Source: JAGWAJ01 sp965215155 (GTDB taxonomy: Bacteria; Acidobacteriota; Vicinamibacteria; Vicinamibacterales; UBA8438). From it: DNA of 64,000 bases. The notes under the pieces were generated by a model. That model saw only the letters and a list, made by a program, of their open reading frames with translations. It was not told the origin of the DNA and ran no database searches. Every line of letters begins with the position of its first letter. Within the stretch, counting starts at the first letter, position 1. Position numbers and translations under genes: made by a program. Of this stretch, positions 10,673 to 18,928 are shown one piece after another. The stretch lies in contig CBDCCY010000001.1 of the NCBI GenBank assembly GCA_965215155.1, positions 2,046,001 through 2,110,000 of the forward strand, in the 5' to 3' direction.

Positions 10673-11515
10673 ATGAGCTGCCCCCTGTGCCATGACACCG
10701 GCTGGCGCGCGCACCTCGTCGAGGGTGTCGAACGGTACTCCCGCTGCGACTGCTGGCGGCAGGAGCTGGTGCAGGATCTGCTCGGCGCGGCGCGGATTCC
10801 GGCTCGCTACCGCAAGTGCGACTTCAGCACGCTCGTCACGTACCCGAACGAAGCCATGGCGCGCGCGGTGCGCAAGGCGCGGGCGCTCGCCGACCACTTC
10901 CCGGTGGTCGACAAGGGCATCCTGCTGATCGGACCTCCCGGCATCGGCAAGACCCACCTCGCCGTGTCCGTGTTGCGGGAGGTGGTGCGCAAGGGGATGC
11001 GGGGCCTCTACTACGACACGCGCACGCTGTTGAGCGAGCTGCGCAGCAGCTACGACCCGGTCACCCGCTCGTCGGGAGCCGAGATCCTGCAGGCGGTGAT
11101 GGAGGCGGAGCTCCTCGTCCTCGACGATCTCGGTGCCGAGCGCCTCACGGACTGGGTCGAGGAGACGATGCACCTCGTCGTCAACACCCGCTACAACGAG
11201 AAGCGGCCCACCGTCTTCACGTCCAACTACAACGACGGGCCGGACGACGACCTGGACTCGCTGAAGGCGCGCGTCGGTTTCCGCATGCACTCCCGGCTGC
11301 GCGAGATGTGCGAGTTCCTCGAGTACGACGGGCCGGACTGCCGCGAGTTCGGGCCGCTCCCGGACCCCGACCTCCTGCGCCAGGCGTGGAAGGAGAGGCC
11401 CCGGAAGCGACTGCCGCGGCGCACGTCGACCCGCGCCGCGGTCCGCCCCTCGGAAGGGCAGCTGGAGCTCGGATGGACCGGGGGCAAGGCGGTCGGCGGC
11501 CGCCACGGACGGTGA
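10673..11515 (+). CDS. DnaC/IstB-like AAA+ ATPase with N-terminal zinc-ribbon-like motif
   Basis: 280 residues. It begins MSCPLCHDTG and has CDCW about 20 residues later, a likely metal-binding knuckle. The ATPase core has Walker A GPPGIGKTH, Walker B LLVLDDLGAE and an arginine-rich sensor region. Proteins of this type resemble the DnaC and DnaI helicase loaders and the IS helper IstB. There is no adjacent IstA transposase, so a replication or primosome role is more likely than a transposon helper role. It follows hspR after 67 bases on the same strand. ATG 10673 starts directly at the cysteine motif. The C-terminal ~50 residues are basic and low in complexity. Confidence 0.8.
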   Translation: MSCPLCHDTGWRAHLVEGVERYSRCDCWRQELVQDLLGAARIPARYRKCDFSTLVTYPNEAMARAVRKARALADHFPVVDKGILLIGPPGIGKTHLAVSVLREVVRKGMRGLYYDTRTLLSELRSSYDPVTRSSGAEILQAVMEAELLVLDDLGAERLTDWVEETMHLVVNTRYNEKRPTVFTSNYNDGPDDDLDSLKARVGFRMHSRLREMCEFLEYDGPDCREFGPLPDPDLLRQAWKERPRKRLPRRTSTRAAVRPSEGQLELGWTGGKAVGGRHGR

Positions 11516-11588
11516 GGCCCTGCGCGTCCCGCCGCCGAGCCCGAGGCCGGCTCGACGCCCGGAGCGGCGGCCGCTGCGAGGCGCAGGG

Positions 11589-12719
11589 GTGACGGTGGGC
11601 GACCTCGGCCTCTACGTCCACGTACCGTTCTGCGCGTCGATCTGCAACTACTGCAACTTCAACCGCGGACTGCTCGACCGCGAGCTGAAGCGCCGCTACG
11701 TCGCCGCGCTGGTAGCGGAGATCGCACGGGCCGGCGACGGGTCGGCCGCCGAAACGATCTACTTCGGCGGGGGCACGCCCTCGCTGCTCGCGCCGCCGGA
11801 GGTCGCCCGCATCCTGGATGCCTGCCGCGAGGCGTTCGCGGTGCGGCCCGGGGCCGAGGTGACGCTGGAGATGAATCCGGAGACCGTCACCGCCGACTAC
11901 GTGTCGGCGGTCCGCGATGCGGGGGTTACGCGCCTCAGCGTCGGCGTGCAGTCGTTCGACGACCGCGAACTGGCCCGTCTCGGCCGGCGGCACACGGCGG
12001 GCGGCGCCGCGGCGGCGCTGGCCGCGGCGCGCGACGCGGGCTGCGACGACGTCAGCCTGGACCTGATGCTGTGGCTGCCCGCGCAGACGCGCGACCAGTG
12101 CGCCGCGTCCGTCGACCGCCTGGTCGCGCTCGCCCCGGACCACGCGTCGCTGTACATCCTGGAGGTGTATCCGAACGCGCCGCTGCGCGACGAGATGGCC
12201 CGCAGCGGCTGGTCGCAGGCGCCCGACGACGACGCGGCGGCGATGTACCTCGACGCGCTCGCACGGACCGATGCGGGCGGCCTGAGGCAGTACGAGATTT
12301 CCAACGTGGCGCGCGCCGGCCGGCGCGCGCGGCACAACCTCAAGTATTGGCAGGACGGCGAATGGCTCGGCTTCGGCTGCGGGGCGCACTCGAGGCGCGA
12401 CGGGTGGCGGTGGCGCAACATCTCCGAAACGGCGCGCTATGTCGACGCCGTCGGGCGCGGCGAGGACACCGCTCGGGAGCGGCGGGCGCTGCCGCCCGCG
12501 GAGCGGCTCGGCGACGCCTTGTTCATGGGGTTGCGGCTGACGGAGGGGATCGACCTGGACGCAATTCGCGGCCGCTACGGCGTCGACGTGATGGACCGCT
12601 ACGGCGCCCGGCTGCAGCCCTTCCTAGACGCCGGACTTCTGGTTGCGGACGCGGAACGGCTGCGGCTCTCGCGGCGCGGGATGCTGCTTGCCAACGAGGT
12701 GATGCAGGCTTTCGTCTAG
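11589..12719 (+). CDS. hemW: HemW-like radical SAM protein
   Basis: 376 residues. Near the N-terminus is CASICNYCNF, the CxxxCxxC that binds the 4Fe-4S cluster, with the trailing Phe typical of HemW rather than of true HemN. GGGTPSLL and EMNPETV are further family motifs, and the C-terminal HemN-type domain ends LANEVMQAFV. HemW binds heme and delivers it to respiratory proteins. Older annotations call such proteins coproporphyrinogen III oxidase, but the enzyme activity belongs to HemN. The start is GTG 11589, since no better codon lies before the VHVPFC strand. Confidence 0.88.
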   Translation: MTVGDLGLYVHVPFCASICNYCNFNRGLLDRELKRRYVAALVAEIARAGDGSAAETIYFGGGTPSLLAPPEVARILDACREAFAVRPGAEVTLEMNPETVTADYVSAVRDAGVTRLSVGVQSFDDRELARLGRRHTAGGAAAALAAARDAGCDDVSLDLMLWLPAQTRDQCAASVDRLVALAPDHASLYILEVYPNAPLRDEMARSGWSQAPDDDAAAMYLDALARTDAGGLRQYEISNVARAGRRARHNLKYWQDGEWLGFGCGAHSRRDGWRWRNISETARYVDAVGRGEDTARERRALPPAERLGDALFMGLRLTEGIDLDAIRGRYGVDVMDRYGARLQPFLDAGLLVADAERLRLSRRGMLLANEVMQAFV

Positions 12720-12784
12720 GCGCCGTGTACGCTAAAGTATGCCGCTCTGTGGGGCAGGGCAGCGATCCTAGGGAGGAACGAGAC

Positions 12785-13279
12785 ATGCGTGAATTCCGCA
12801 AGCGGCAGTCGGTTCGGCGCATCGTGATGGGCGGCGCGTTCGCGGTGACTCTGGCGGCGGGCGTGCTGCTGGGAGGGTTCCTCACGTCGCAGCCGGCGGA
12901 GGCCCAGCCCCAGGTGACGTTCAGCGGCAACGCCGCCATCATGTTCCACTTCGTGAAGCCCGGGTCCACGTCGGACTACGAAGGCGTCATGCAGCGGCTG
13001 AGCGACGCGCTCCAGCGGAGCGAGGTGCCGGGCCGCCAGGATCAGGCGCGCGGGTGGAAGGTCTTCCGGGCGTCCCAGGACTTCACCGGGCAGGGTGCCG
13101 TACCGTACGTCTGGGTCATCGATCCGGTGCAGGCCGGCTCCAACTACGCGGCCGCCACCATCATGAACGAGGTGTTCCCGGGCGAGATCGAGCAGCTCTT
13201 CAACACCTACAACGGCTCGTTCACCGACGGTCAGGTCAAGCAGCTTCCGGTCAATCTCCAGTTGGTGCGCGACTTCTAG
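12785..13279 (+). CDS. Secreted protein of unknown function, paralogue 1
   Basis: 164 residues with a basic N-terminus, a hydrophobic helix and the signal-peptide-like end SQPAEA. The mature part has no family I recognise. It shares with the next gene the pattern GSTSDYE-x-V-x2-RL, a basic QAxGWxV segment, an IDP strand, NExFPxE and a closing NLxLVxxF. ATG 12785 is preceded by GGAGG (12772-12776). The two genes are adjacent, similar in length and differ mainly at the N-terminus, so they arose by tandem duplication. A periplasmic location is inferred from the signal sequence. Confidence 0.8.
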   Translation: MREFRKRQSVRRIVMGGAFAVTLAAGVLLGGFLTSQPAEAQPQVTFSGNAAIMFHFVKPGSTSDYEGVMQRLSDALQRSEVPGRQDQARGWKVFRASQDFTGQGAVPYVWVIDPVQAGSNYAAATIMNEVFPGEIEQLFNTYNGSFTDGQVKQLPVNLQLVRDF

Positions 13280-13313
13280 AGGCGGTTCGCGCAACCGGCG
13301 CCGGCTTCATCCG

Positions 13314-13344
13314 AGCGGCCCTGCGTCGGCGATGCAGGGCCGCT
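13314..13344 (+). terminator. Strong GC hairpin between the two paralogues
   Basis: AGCGGCCCTGC (13314-13324) and GCAGGGCCGCT (13334-13344) form a perfect 11-base-pair stem with a nine-base loop, 35 bases after the stop of paralogue 1. No T-run follows, so it may be an attenuator or an mRNA-stabilising 3' end rather than a classical terminator. Confidence 0.6.
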
Positions 13345-13381
13345 GCCCTTCGTGCCCGACGGCAGCGCATTGGGGGTGGGC

Positions 13382-13906
13382 ATGACGCGTTCCCTGCTGA
13401 CGGGCGAAATCCGGTGCCGGCCAATCTGGGCCGTGGCCGCGCTCGCCGTCGCAACCGGGCTGGGCGCATTCCTGGCTCTCGCGGTCCCCGCCGTCATCGC
13501 GGCCGGGCAACCGGACGACGACCCTCCCCCGCCGGAACGCTCGTTCGAGGCTCCGGCCGGCATGATCCTCAACTACGTGCAGTCGGGGAGCACCTCGGAC
13601 TACGAGCGCGTGATCCGGCGTCTCGGGGCCGCCCTGGCCGAGACCGAGGAGGCCGACCGGCGCGAGCAGGCGGCGGGCTGGCGAGTCTACCGCGCCGAGG
13701 AGCCGGGCCTGAACGGGTCCACCCTGTACGTCTCGATGATCGATCCGGCGGTCGAAGATGCCGACTACTCCGTGTCGCGCATCCTCAACGAGGCCTTCCC
13801 GGCGGAGGTCCAGGAGCTCTACGAGGCGTACATCGGGGCCTTCGTGCCGGGGAGCGGCCAGATCCTGGTGAATCTGGAGCTCGTCGAGTCGTTCGCTCCC
13901 CAGTAG
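13382..13906 (+). CDS. Secreted protein of unknown function, paralogue 2
   Basis: 174 residues with an N-terminal hydrophobic segment (WAVAALAVATGLGAFLALAV) and a Pro/Asp linker (DDDPPPPE). The remaining ~120 residues match paralogue 1: SGSTSDYERVIRRL, EQAAGWRVYR, LYVSMIDP, RILNEAFPAEVQELYEAY and NLELVESF. ATG 13382 is preferred because GGGGTG lies just upstream; GTG 13352 is the longer alternative without a visible ribosome site. It ends ten bases before the acyl-CoA dehydrogenase. No enzymatic motif is visible. A small alpha-beta sensing or binding domain is possible, but that is a guess. Confidence 0.75.
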   Translation: MTRSLLTGEIRCRPIWAVAALAVATGLGAFLALAVPAVIAAGQPDDDPPPPERSFEAPAGMILNYVQSGSTSDYERVIRRLGAALAETEEADRREQAAGWRVYRAEEPGLNGSTLYVSMIDPAVEDADYSVSRILNEAFPAEVQELYEAYIGAFVPGSGQILVNLELVESFAPQ

Positions 13907-13915
13907 CCCGACGCC

Positions 13916-15064
13916 ATGGACTTCCGGCCGAGCGAGGCGGAGCGCGTCACCCGGCGCGCGGTGCGGGAGTTCGCGGAGCGAGAGATCGCGCCGGGCGTCA
14001 TGGCTCGGGACGAGGCGCAGCGGTTCCCGATGGAGCTCGTCCCGAAGCTGGGCGCCCTCGGGCTGCTCGGGATCCAGTTCCCGGAACGCTACGGCGGGGC
14101 CGGCATGTCCGCGCTCGACTACTGCATCTGCATCGAGGAGCTGGCCCGGGTGGATCCCTCGATCGCCCTTGCGGTGGCGGCGCACAACGGCCTCTGCGCG
14201 GCCCACGTCCACCGCTTCGGCTCGGAGGCGCAGCGGGACCATGTCCTGGGGCCGCTGGCGCGGGGCGAGTGTCTGGGCGCGTGGGCGCTGACGGAGCCGG
14301 ACGCCGGGAGCGACGCGGGGGCCATCCGCGCGACGGCGGTGCGCATGGCGGGGGGCTGGCGGCTCGACGGGGCGAAGGTCTTCGTCACCCACGGCGGCAT
14401 CGCGGGGTACACGGTCGTGATGGCGGTCACGGACCCGGATCGCGGCCGCCACGGGATCTCCGCCTTCATCGTCGAGCGGGGCGCGGCCGGCATGACGGTC
14501 GGCCGGAAGGAGAACAAGCTCGGCATGCGCGCCACGGAGACCGCGGAGCTGCGCTTCGACGATTGCCGCATCTCCGACGACGCGCGGCTGGGAGCGGAGG
14601 GTCAGGGGTTCGTGAACGCGATGCAGGTGCTCGACGAGGGCCGCATCGGCATCGCGGCGGTCGCGGTCGGGCTCGCCCAGGGGGCGTTCGACGCCGCTCG
14701 TCGGCACGCGGTGGAGCGCCGGCAGTTCGGCCGGCCGATCGGCGCGTTCCAGGCCATCCAGTGGAAGCTCGCGAACATGGCGACGGAGATCGAGGCGGCG
14801 CGTCTGCTCACGTACCGCGCCGCCTGCCTGAAAGACCGCGGGGAGCGGACGACGCGGGAGTCGTCGATGGCCAAGCTGCGGGCCAGCGAGACGGCGGTGC
14901 GCGCAGCCGAGGAGTGCGTGCAGATTCACGGCGGCTACGGGTTCGTCAAGGACTACCCGGCGGAGAAGCTCTATCGCGACGTCAAGCTGCTGACCATCGG
15001 GGAAGGCACGAGCGAGATCCAGCGCCTCGTGATCGCCCGCCAGTACCTCGATGCGCCCGCGTAG
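13916..15064 (+). CDS. Acyl-CoA dehydrogenase
   Basis: FAD flavoenzyme of 382 residues that makes trans-2-enoyl-CoA and passes electrons to ETF. The family signatures are ALTEPDAGSDAG, GxKxFVTHGG-type flavin contacts, the RRQFGRPIGAFQAIQ segment, QIHGGYGF and a catalytic-base region IGEGTSEIQRLVIAR, in which the Glu before GTSEIQ is the expected base of short-chain enzymes. It overlaps the start of meaB by 14 bases and sits with methylmalonyl-CoA genes. A branched-chain or propionyl-related substrate is therefore possible, but the chain length cannot be read from the sequence. ETF and ETF-QO genes lie about 34 kb downstream. Confidence 0.93.
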   Translation: MDFRPSEAERVTRRAVREFAEREIAPGVMARDEAQRFPMELVPKLGALGLLGIQFPERYGGAGMSALDYCICIEELARVDPSIALAVAAHNGLCAAHVHRFGSEAQRDHVLGPLARGECLGAWALTEPDAGSDAGAIRATAVRMAGGWRLDGAKVFVTHGGIAGYTVVMAVTDPDRGRHGISAFIVERGAAGMTVGRKENKLGMRATETAELRFDDCRISDDARLGAEGQGFVNAMQVLDEGRIGIAAVAVGLAQGAFDAARRHAVERRQFGRPIGAFQAIQWKLANMATEIEAARLLTYRAACLKDRGERTTRESSMAKLRASETAVRAAEECVQIHGGYGFVKDYPAEKLYRDVKLLTIGEGTSEIQRLVIARQYLDAPA

Positions 15065-16070
15065 CCGCGAGGTGACGTACGAGGATCTGGCGGTGCGGGT
15101 GGTCGCGGGAGACCAGCGCGCCATCGCCCGCGCCATCTCGGTCGTCGAGGACGAGACGGCGGAGACGGCGCCGTTGCTCGGCCCGCTGTTCAGCCGGGCG
15201 GGCCGGGCGCGCGTCGTCGGCCTCACCGGGGCGCCGGGGGTCGGCAAGAGCACGCTCGCCGACCGGTTGACGGCCGAATGGCGCCGCGCGGGCCAGCGCG
15301 TCGGCGTCGTCGCGGTCGACCCGACCAGCCCGTTCACCGGCGGAGCGGTCCTCGGGGACCGCGTGCGCATGCAGGCTCATGCCGGCGATTCCGGGGTCTA
15401 CGTGCGCAGCATGGCCACGCGCGGCCACCTCGGCGGTCTCGCGCGGGCGACCGGCGACGCGGTGCTCGTGCTCGACGCGGCCGGCCACGACGTGGTCGTG
15501 ATCGAGACGGTCGGGGTGGGCCAGGGGGAGGTCGACATCGCCCGCACCGCCGACGTGTCCATCGTCGTGACGGTTCCGGGCACCGGGGACGACGTGCAGG
15601 CGCTCAAGGCCGGGATCATGGAGATCGCCGATATCTTCGTCGTCAACAAGGCGGACCGTGAAGGTGCGGACCGCGCGGTGGCCGAGATCGAGGCCATGCT
15701 GGCGCTTCAGGAGAATCCGGGCGCGGACCGTCCGCCGGTGTGCAAGGCGCAGGCGTCGACCGGAGCCGGCGTCGCTCCGCTCGTCCGGAGAATCGATGCG
15801 CTGGCGCAGGGGGCGCGCGATCGCGGCCGGCGCCGGGAGGATCGCGCCCGCCTGCGGCTGCGCGCCGCGCTGACGGAGCGGTTCCTGGACGCCGTCGGCG
15901 CAGAGCCGATCGACGCGGCGGTGGAGCGCATCGTCGGCGGTGCGAGCGATCCGTACCGCGAGGCCGACGGTATTCTCGATCGCGCGCTGGCGAGGGCGCG
16001 GGTCGCGGCGCCCGACCCGGCCGGCGGCGGCCCGCGCGCCGGCGCACGGGAGATGGGAGAGACGCGGTGA
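15051..16070 (+). CDS. meaB: MeaB/ArgK GTPase, methylmalonyl-CoA mutase chaperone
   Basis: G3E-family GTPase of 339 residues that loads cobalamin into, and protects, methylmalonyl-CoA mutase. It shows the P-loop GAPGVGKST, the switch region DPTSPFTGGAVLGDRVRM, the ETVGVGQGEVD motif and NKAD for guanine specificity. This set is characteristic of MeaB rather than of other G3E proteins. It overlaps the dehydrogenase upstream and the epimerase downstream (GTGA), so the three are co-translated. The mutase itself is not in the window. Confidence 0.92.
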   Translation: MRPRSREVTYEDLAVRVVAGDQRAIARAISVVEDETAETAPLLGPLFSRAGRARVVGLTGAPGVGKSTLADRLTAEWRRAGQRVGVVAVDPTSPFTGGAVLGDRVRMQAHAGDSGVYVRSMATRGHLGGLARATGDAVLVLDAAGHDVVVIETVGVGQGEVDIARTADVSIVVTVPGTGDDVQALKAGIMEIADIFVVNKADREGADRAVAEIEAMLALQENPGADRPPVCKAQASTGAGVAPLVRRIDALAQGARDRGRRREDRARLRLRAALTERFLDAVGAEPIDAAVERIVGGASDPYREADGILDRALARARVAAPDPAGGGPRAGAREMGETR

Positions 16071-16486
16071 AGGCGGTTCTGGACCACGTCGGCATTGCGG
16101 TCGGCGATCTGGGGGAGGCCCTCGCGTTCTATCGAGAGGCTCTCGGCATCGAGGTGGAGGCGACGGAGGAGGTTCCCAGCCAGGGAGTACGGGCACACTT
16201 CCTGCGCGTCGGGTCGGCCTCGCTGGAGCTGCTGGAGTCGACCTCCGAGAGCGGCCCGATCGGACGCTACCTCGCGCGCCGCGGGCCCGGCCTGCACCAC
16301 CTGACGCTGCGCGTCCACGACATTCGGGCGGCGCTCAGGGCGGTGGCGGCGCGCGGCGCGAAGCTGATCGATGCGGAGCCCCGGGAGGGGGCGGAGGGCG
16401 CGCTGGTCGCCTTCATCCATCCGTCGAGCACGCACGGCGTGCTCGTGGAGCTGAAGCAGGAGCGCGGCCGGGAGTCTGCGCCGTAG
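16067..16486 (+). CDS. mce: Methylmalonyl-CoA epimerase
   Basis: Vicinal-oxygen-chelate protein of 139 residues that interconverts the two epimers of methylmalonyl-CoA. Visible features are the N-terminal LDHVGIAVGDL with the metal-ligand His, LELLES, GLHHLTLRV with the second His, and the C-terminal HGVLVELKQ whose Glu is the third ligand. GTG 16067 overlaps the meaB stop as GTGA. The last codons (Glu-Ser-Ala-Pro-stop) are encoded by one arm of the dispersed palindromic repeat, so the repeat supplies the end of the protein. Confidence 0.9.
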   Translation: MKAVLDHVGIAVGDLGEALAFYREALGIEVEATEEVPSQGVRAHFLRVGSASLELLESTSESGPIGRYLARRGPGLHHLTLRVHDIRAALRAVAARGAKLIDAEPREGAEGALVAFIHPSSTHGVLVELKQERGRESAP

Positions 16487-16500
16487 AACGGGCGGACCCC
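16471..16500 (+). repeat. Dispersed palindromic repeat, copy B (short form, degenerate)
   Basis: GGAGTCTGCGCCGT, three bases, then ACGGGCGGACCCC. The left arm is identical to copy C over 14 bases. The right arm has lost one base and carries changes, so the stem is imperfect. The left arm encodes the last residues of the epimerase. Confidence 0.65.
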
Positions 16501-16520
16501 TGCCGGCACGGCGGGGCGGG

Positions 16521-16554
16521 AGTCGGAGCCGCGGGGGCGACGGCTTTCGGGCGA
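16521..16554 (+). repeat. Dispersed repeat element 2, copy 2
   Basis: A block reading gtcggagccgc, ggg, ggcgacgg, ctttcgggcgag, closely matching 484-516. It fills most of the spacer between the epimerase gene (with palindromic copy B) and mtnP. Confidence 0.55.
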
Positions 16555-16573
16555 GGAGACGCGGAAGCAGCCT

Positions 16574-17437
16574 ATGGATCCCGTGCGCATCGGCGTGATC
16601 GGCGGCAGCGGCATCTACGAGATGGCCGATCTTTCCGACCGGGAAGAGCGCATCGTCGAGACGCCCTTCGGCCTGCCGTCGGCCCCCTACGTGCTGGGCC
16701 GGCTCGGCGGCCGCCAGGTCGCGTTCCTGGCGCGGCACGGCGCGGGTCACCGGCTGCTGCCCACCGAGCTCAACTTCCGGGCCAACGTCTACGGTTTCAA
16801 GGTGCTCGGCGTCGAGTGGATCGTGTCGGCGAGCGCGGTGGGCAGCCTGCAGGAGCGGTACCGACCGGAGGAGATCCTCGTGCCGGATCAGTTCCTCGAC
16901 CGGACCCGGGGCCGCATCAGCACCTTCTTCGGCGACGGGCTCGTCGCGCACGTGTCGTTCGCGCATCCGGTCTGCCCCGCGTTGAGCGCGCTCGCGGCGG
17001 AGGCCGGCGACGCGGTGGGGGCGAGCGTGCACCGGGGCGGCACCTACGTCTGCATGGAGGGCCCGCAGTTCTCGACTCTGGCCGAGTCGCGGCTCTACCG
17101 CTCGTGGGGGATGGATGTCATCGGAATGACGAACCTGCAGGAGGCGAAGCTGGCGCGGGAGGCGGAGATCTGCTTCACCACGCTGGCCCTCGTCACGGAC
17201 TACGACTGCTGGCATCCGGATCACGACAACGTGTCGGTCGAGATGGTCGTGGAAACGCTCCGGCACAACGCCGAGACGGCGCGGCGCGTGATTCGCGGCA
17301 TCGTGGGGCGCCTCCCGATCGAGCGCGGCTGCGAGTGCCGCACGGCGCTGGCCACCGCGATCATCACCCGTCCCGAGGCGGTCTCCGAGGAGGCGCGGCG
17401 GGCGCTGGCGCCGATCGTCGGGAAGTACCTCGCATGA
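16574..17437 (+). CDS. mtnP: S-methyl-5'-thioadenosine phosphorylase (MTAP/PNP family)
   Basis: Trimeric phosphorylase of 287 residues that splits methylthioadenosine, a by-product of polyamine and SAM chemistry, into adenine and methylthioribose-1-phosphate. It shows GVIGGSGIYEM for phosphate binding, FLARHGAGHRLLPTE, the family signature MEGPQFSTLAESRLYRSWG and GMTNLQEAKLAREAE. A related purine nucleoside phosphorylase is the main alternative; overall motif agreement favours MTAP. Its stop overlaps the PfkB kinase start (ATGA), so a shared nucleoside or sugar salvage role is plausible. Confidence 0.9.
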   Translation: MDPVRIGVIGGSGIYEMADLSDREERIVETPFGLPSAPYVLGRLGGRQVAFLARHGAGHRLLPTELNFRANVYGFKVLGVEWIVSASAVGSLQERYRPEEILVPDQFLDRTRGRISTFFGDGLVAHVSFAHPVCPALSALAAEAGDAVGASVHRGGTYVCMEGPQFSTLAESRLYRSWGMDVIGMTNLQEAKLAREAEICFTTLALVTDYDCWHPDHDNVSVEMVVETLRHNAETARRVIRGIVGRLPIERGCECRTALATAIITRPEAVSEEARRALAPIVGKYLA

Positions 17438-18366
17438 GCGTCGGGGGCTCGGCGGCACGCCCGATCCTGACCGTCGGCTCGGTGGCGCTCGACTCGGTGC
17501 GCACCCCGGCCGGCGAGGTGTCGCGCATGGTCGGCGGGGCGGCCACGTTCTTCAGCGTCGCGGCGTCCTTCTTCACGGACGTGCGCCTCGTGGCCGTCGT
17601 GGGGGAGGACTTCGACGCGGGGCGCGCGAGGGTCTTCGAGGGGCGCCCGATCGATCTCGAGGGCCTGCAGCGCGTGCCCGGCGAGACGTTCCGCTGGCGC
17701 GGGGAATACGGCGCCGGGCTCGGCACGCGCGAGACGATCTATACCCACCTCAACGTGTTCGAGGCGTTCGAGCCCCGCATCCCCGACCGCTTCCGGTCGA
17801 GCCCCGTCGTATTCCTCGCCAACATCCATCCAGCCCTGCAGCTCCAGGTGCTGGAGCAGGTCCGCGACCCGGCATTCGTGGCCCTTGATACGATGAACTA
17901 CTGGATCGAGGGGACGCCGGCCGAGCTGAAGGCCGTCCTCCGGCGCGTCGACACCGTGATCATCAACGACGAGGAGGCGCGGCAGTTGAGCGGGGAGCCG
18001 AACCTCGTCGGCGCGGCGCGCGCGATCCGGGCGCTGGGGCCGTCGCACGTGGTCATCAAGCGGGGCGAGCACGGCGTGCTGGCGGCCCGTCGCGAGGAGT
18101 TCTTCGCGGCGCCGGCCCTGCCTCTCGCCGACGTGCGAGACCCGACGGGAGCCGGCGATACGTTCGCCGGGGGGCTGGTCGGCTACCTGGCGTCGTCGGA
18201 GGCGCGGACCCACGACGTCTGGGCGCGCGCCATCATCGCCGGCTCGACGATGGCGTCGTTCGCGGTGGAGGACTTCGGTCTCGGCCGGCTGCTGCGGCTG
18301 ACGGCCGGGGACATCCGGGACCGCTTCCAGGCGTTCAAGAGGTTGACGCACTTCGATGCACTGTAG
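17434..18366 (+). CDS. PfkB-family carbohydrate/nucleoside kinase
   Basis: Ribokinase-superfamily kinase of 310 residues. It shows the N-terminal substrate-side region (GSVALDSVRTP, MVGGAATFFSVAA), a TVIINDEEARQL segment and the C-terminal ATP and catalytic motif DPTGAGDTFAGG with the catalytic Asp. Substrate specificity cannot be assigned. Overlap with mtnP suggests a sugar or nucleoside released in salvage. The ATG at 17434 overlaps the mtnP stop. Confidence 0.85.
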   Translation: MSVGGSAARPILTVGSVALDSVRTPAGEVSRMVGGAATFFSVAASFFTDVRLVAVVGEDFDAGRARVFEGRPIDLEGLQRVPGETFRWRGEYGAGLGTRETIYTHLNVFEAFEPRIPDRFRSSPVVFLANIHPALQLQVLEQVRDPAFVALDTMNYWIEGTPAELKAVLRRVDTVIINDEEARQLSGEPNLVGAARAIRALGPSHVVIKRGEHGVLAARREEFFAAPALPLADVRDPTGAGDTFAGGLVGYLASSEARTHDVWARAIIAGSTMASFAVEDFGLGRLLRLTAGDIRDRFQAFKRLTHFDAL

Positions 18367-18416
18367 CCCGCCGTTCGTCGCCTGGCGGCTCCGCCCGGCG
18401 CCCAACCAACCTTCCA

Positions 18417-18447
18417 GGGGTCCGCGCCGTCGTACGGCACAGACCCC
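18417..18447 (+). repeat. Dispersed palindromic repeat, copy E (short form)
   Basis: GGGGTCCGCGCCGT, CGT, ACGGCACAGACCCC, in the same layout as copy C. The outer stem is longer than the repeat core: CCAGGGGTC (18414-18422) pairs perfectly with GACCCCTGG (18442-18450). The inner stem GCCGT/ACGGC (18426-18438) has a three-base loop. It lies 50 bases after the PfkB stop and before the preferred DUF2085 start. No T-run follows. Confidence 0.75.
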
Positions 18448-18472
18448 TGGGCGCAGGCGCGGCCCGGGCGTC

Positions 18473-18928
18473 GTGGCCGGGCTGGCGGTCGCCGCCTCGA
18501 TCTGGGTGGCGGCCCTCGTGGCCGCGCCCTACGTGGTGACGCACGACCGACCGGGATCCGCGACCTTCCTCGCCGCGACCGGGGTGTACGCGGTGGGCGC
18601 CGTCGTCTGCCATCAGCAGCCGTCCCGCTCGTTTCGCCTCTGGGACGCGCAGTTGCCGGTGTGCGCGCGGTGCGCGGGCCTCTACGCGGGGGCGCCGGGC
18701 GGGTTGCTCCTGGCGCTGCTGCTGCTCGCCGCTCCGGGCCGCGCGGGGCGCCATGCGCCGGAGCAGCACCGCGACGTGCGCCGATTGCTGATCGCCGCCG
18801 CCGTCCCCACGGTGCTCACCGTCGCCGTCGAGGTCCCGAACGCCGTCCGGGCCGCGTCGGCCCTGCCCCTCGGCTTCGCGGTGGCGTGGATCGCCGGGCG
18901 GACCGCGCGTGAGGTGCTGGACGAATGA
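18473..18928 (+). CDS. DUF2085 membrane protein
   Basis: Small membrane protein with the DUF2085 signature: VCHQQPSRSF and, about 15 residues later, LPVCARCAGLYAG, four conserved cysteines next to membrane helices. The function of the family is unknown; metal binding is often suspected from the cysteines. I choose GTG 18473, directly before the first membrane helix. The frame is open back to ATG 18356, overlapping the kinase stop, but that extra 39-residue stretch is basic low-complexity sequence encoded by the hairpin repeat. It overlaps the next gene by four bases. Confidence 0.75.
   Translation: MAGLAVAASIWVAALVAAPYVVTHDRPGSATFLAATGVYAVGAVVCHQQPSRSFRLWDAQLPVCARCAGLYAGAPGGLLLALLLLAAPGRAGRHAPEQHRDVRRLLIAAAVPTVLTVAVEVPNAVRAASALPLGFAVAWIAGRTAREVLDE

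Noticed and set aside
10673..11515. DnaC-like ATPase as the IstB helper of an IS21 element
   Set aside because: No IstA-type transposase or IS21 ends are adjacent; the neighbouring IS is of the IS630 type, which has no ATPase helper.
11518..11588. CCCTGCGC and GCGCAGGG flanking the spacer before hemW
   Set aside because: The arms are eight bases and 55 bases apart; in such GC-rich DNA this is weak, and no terminator features follow.
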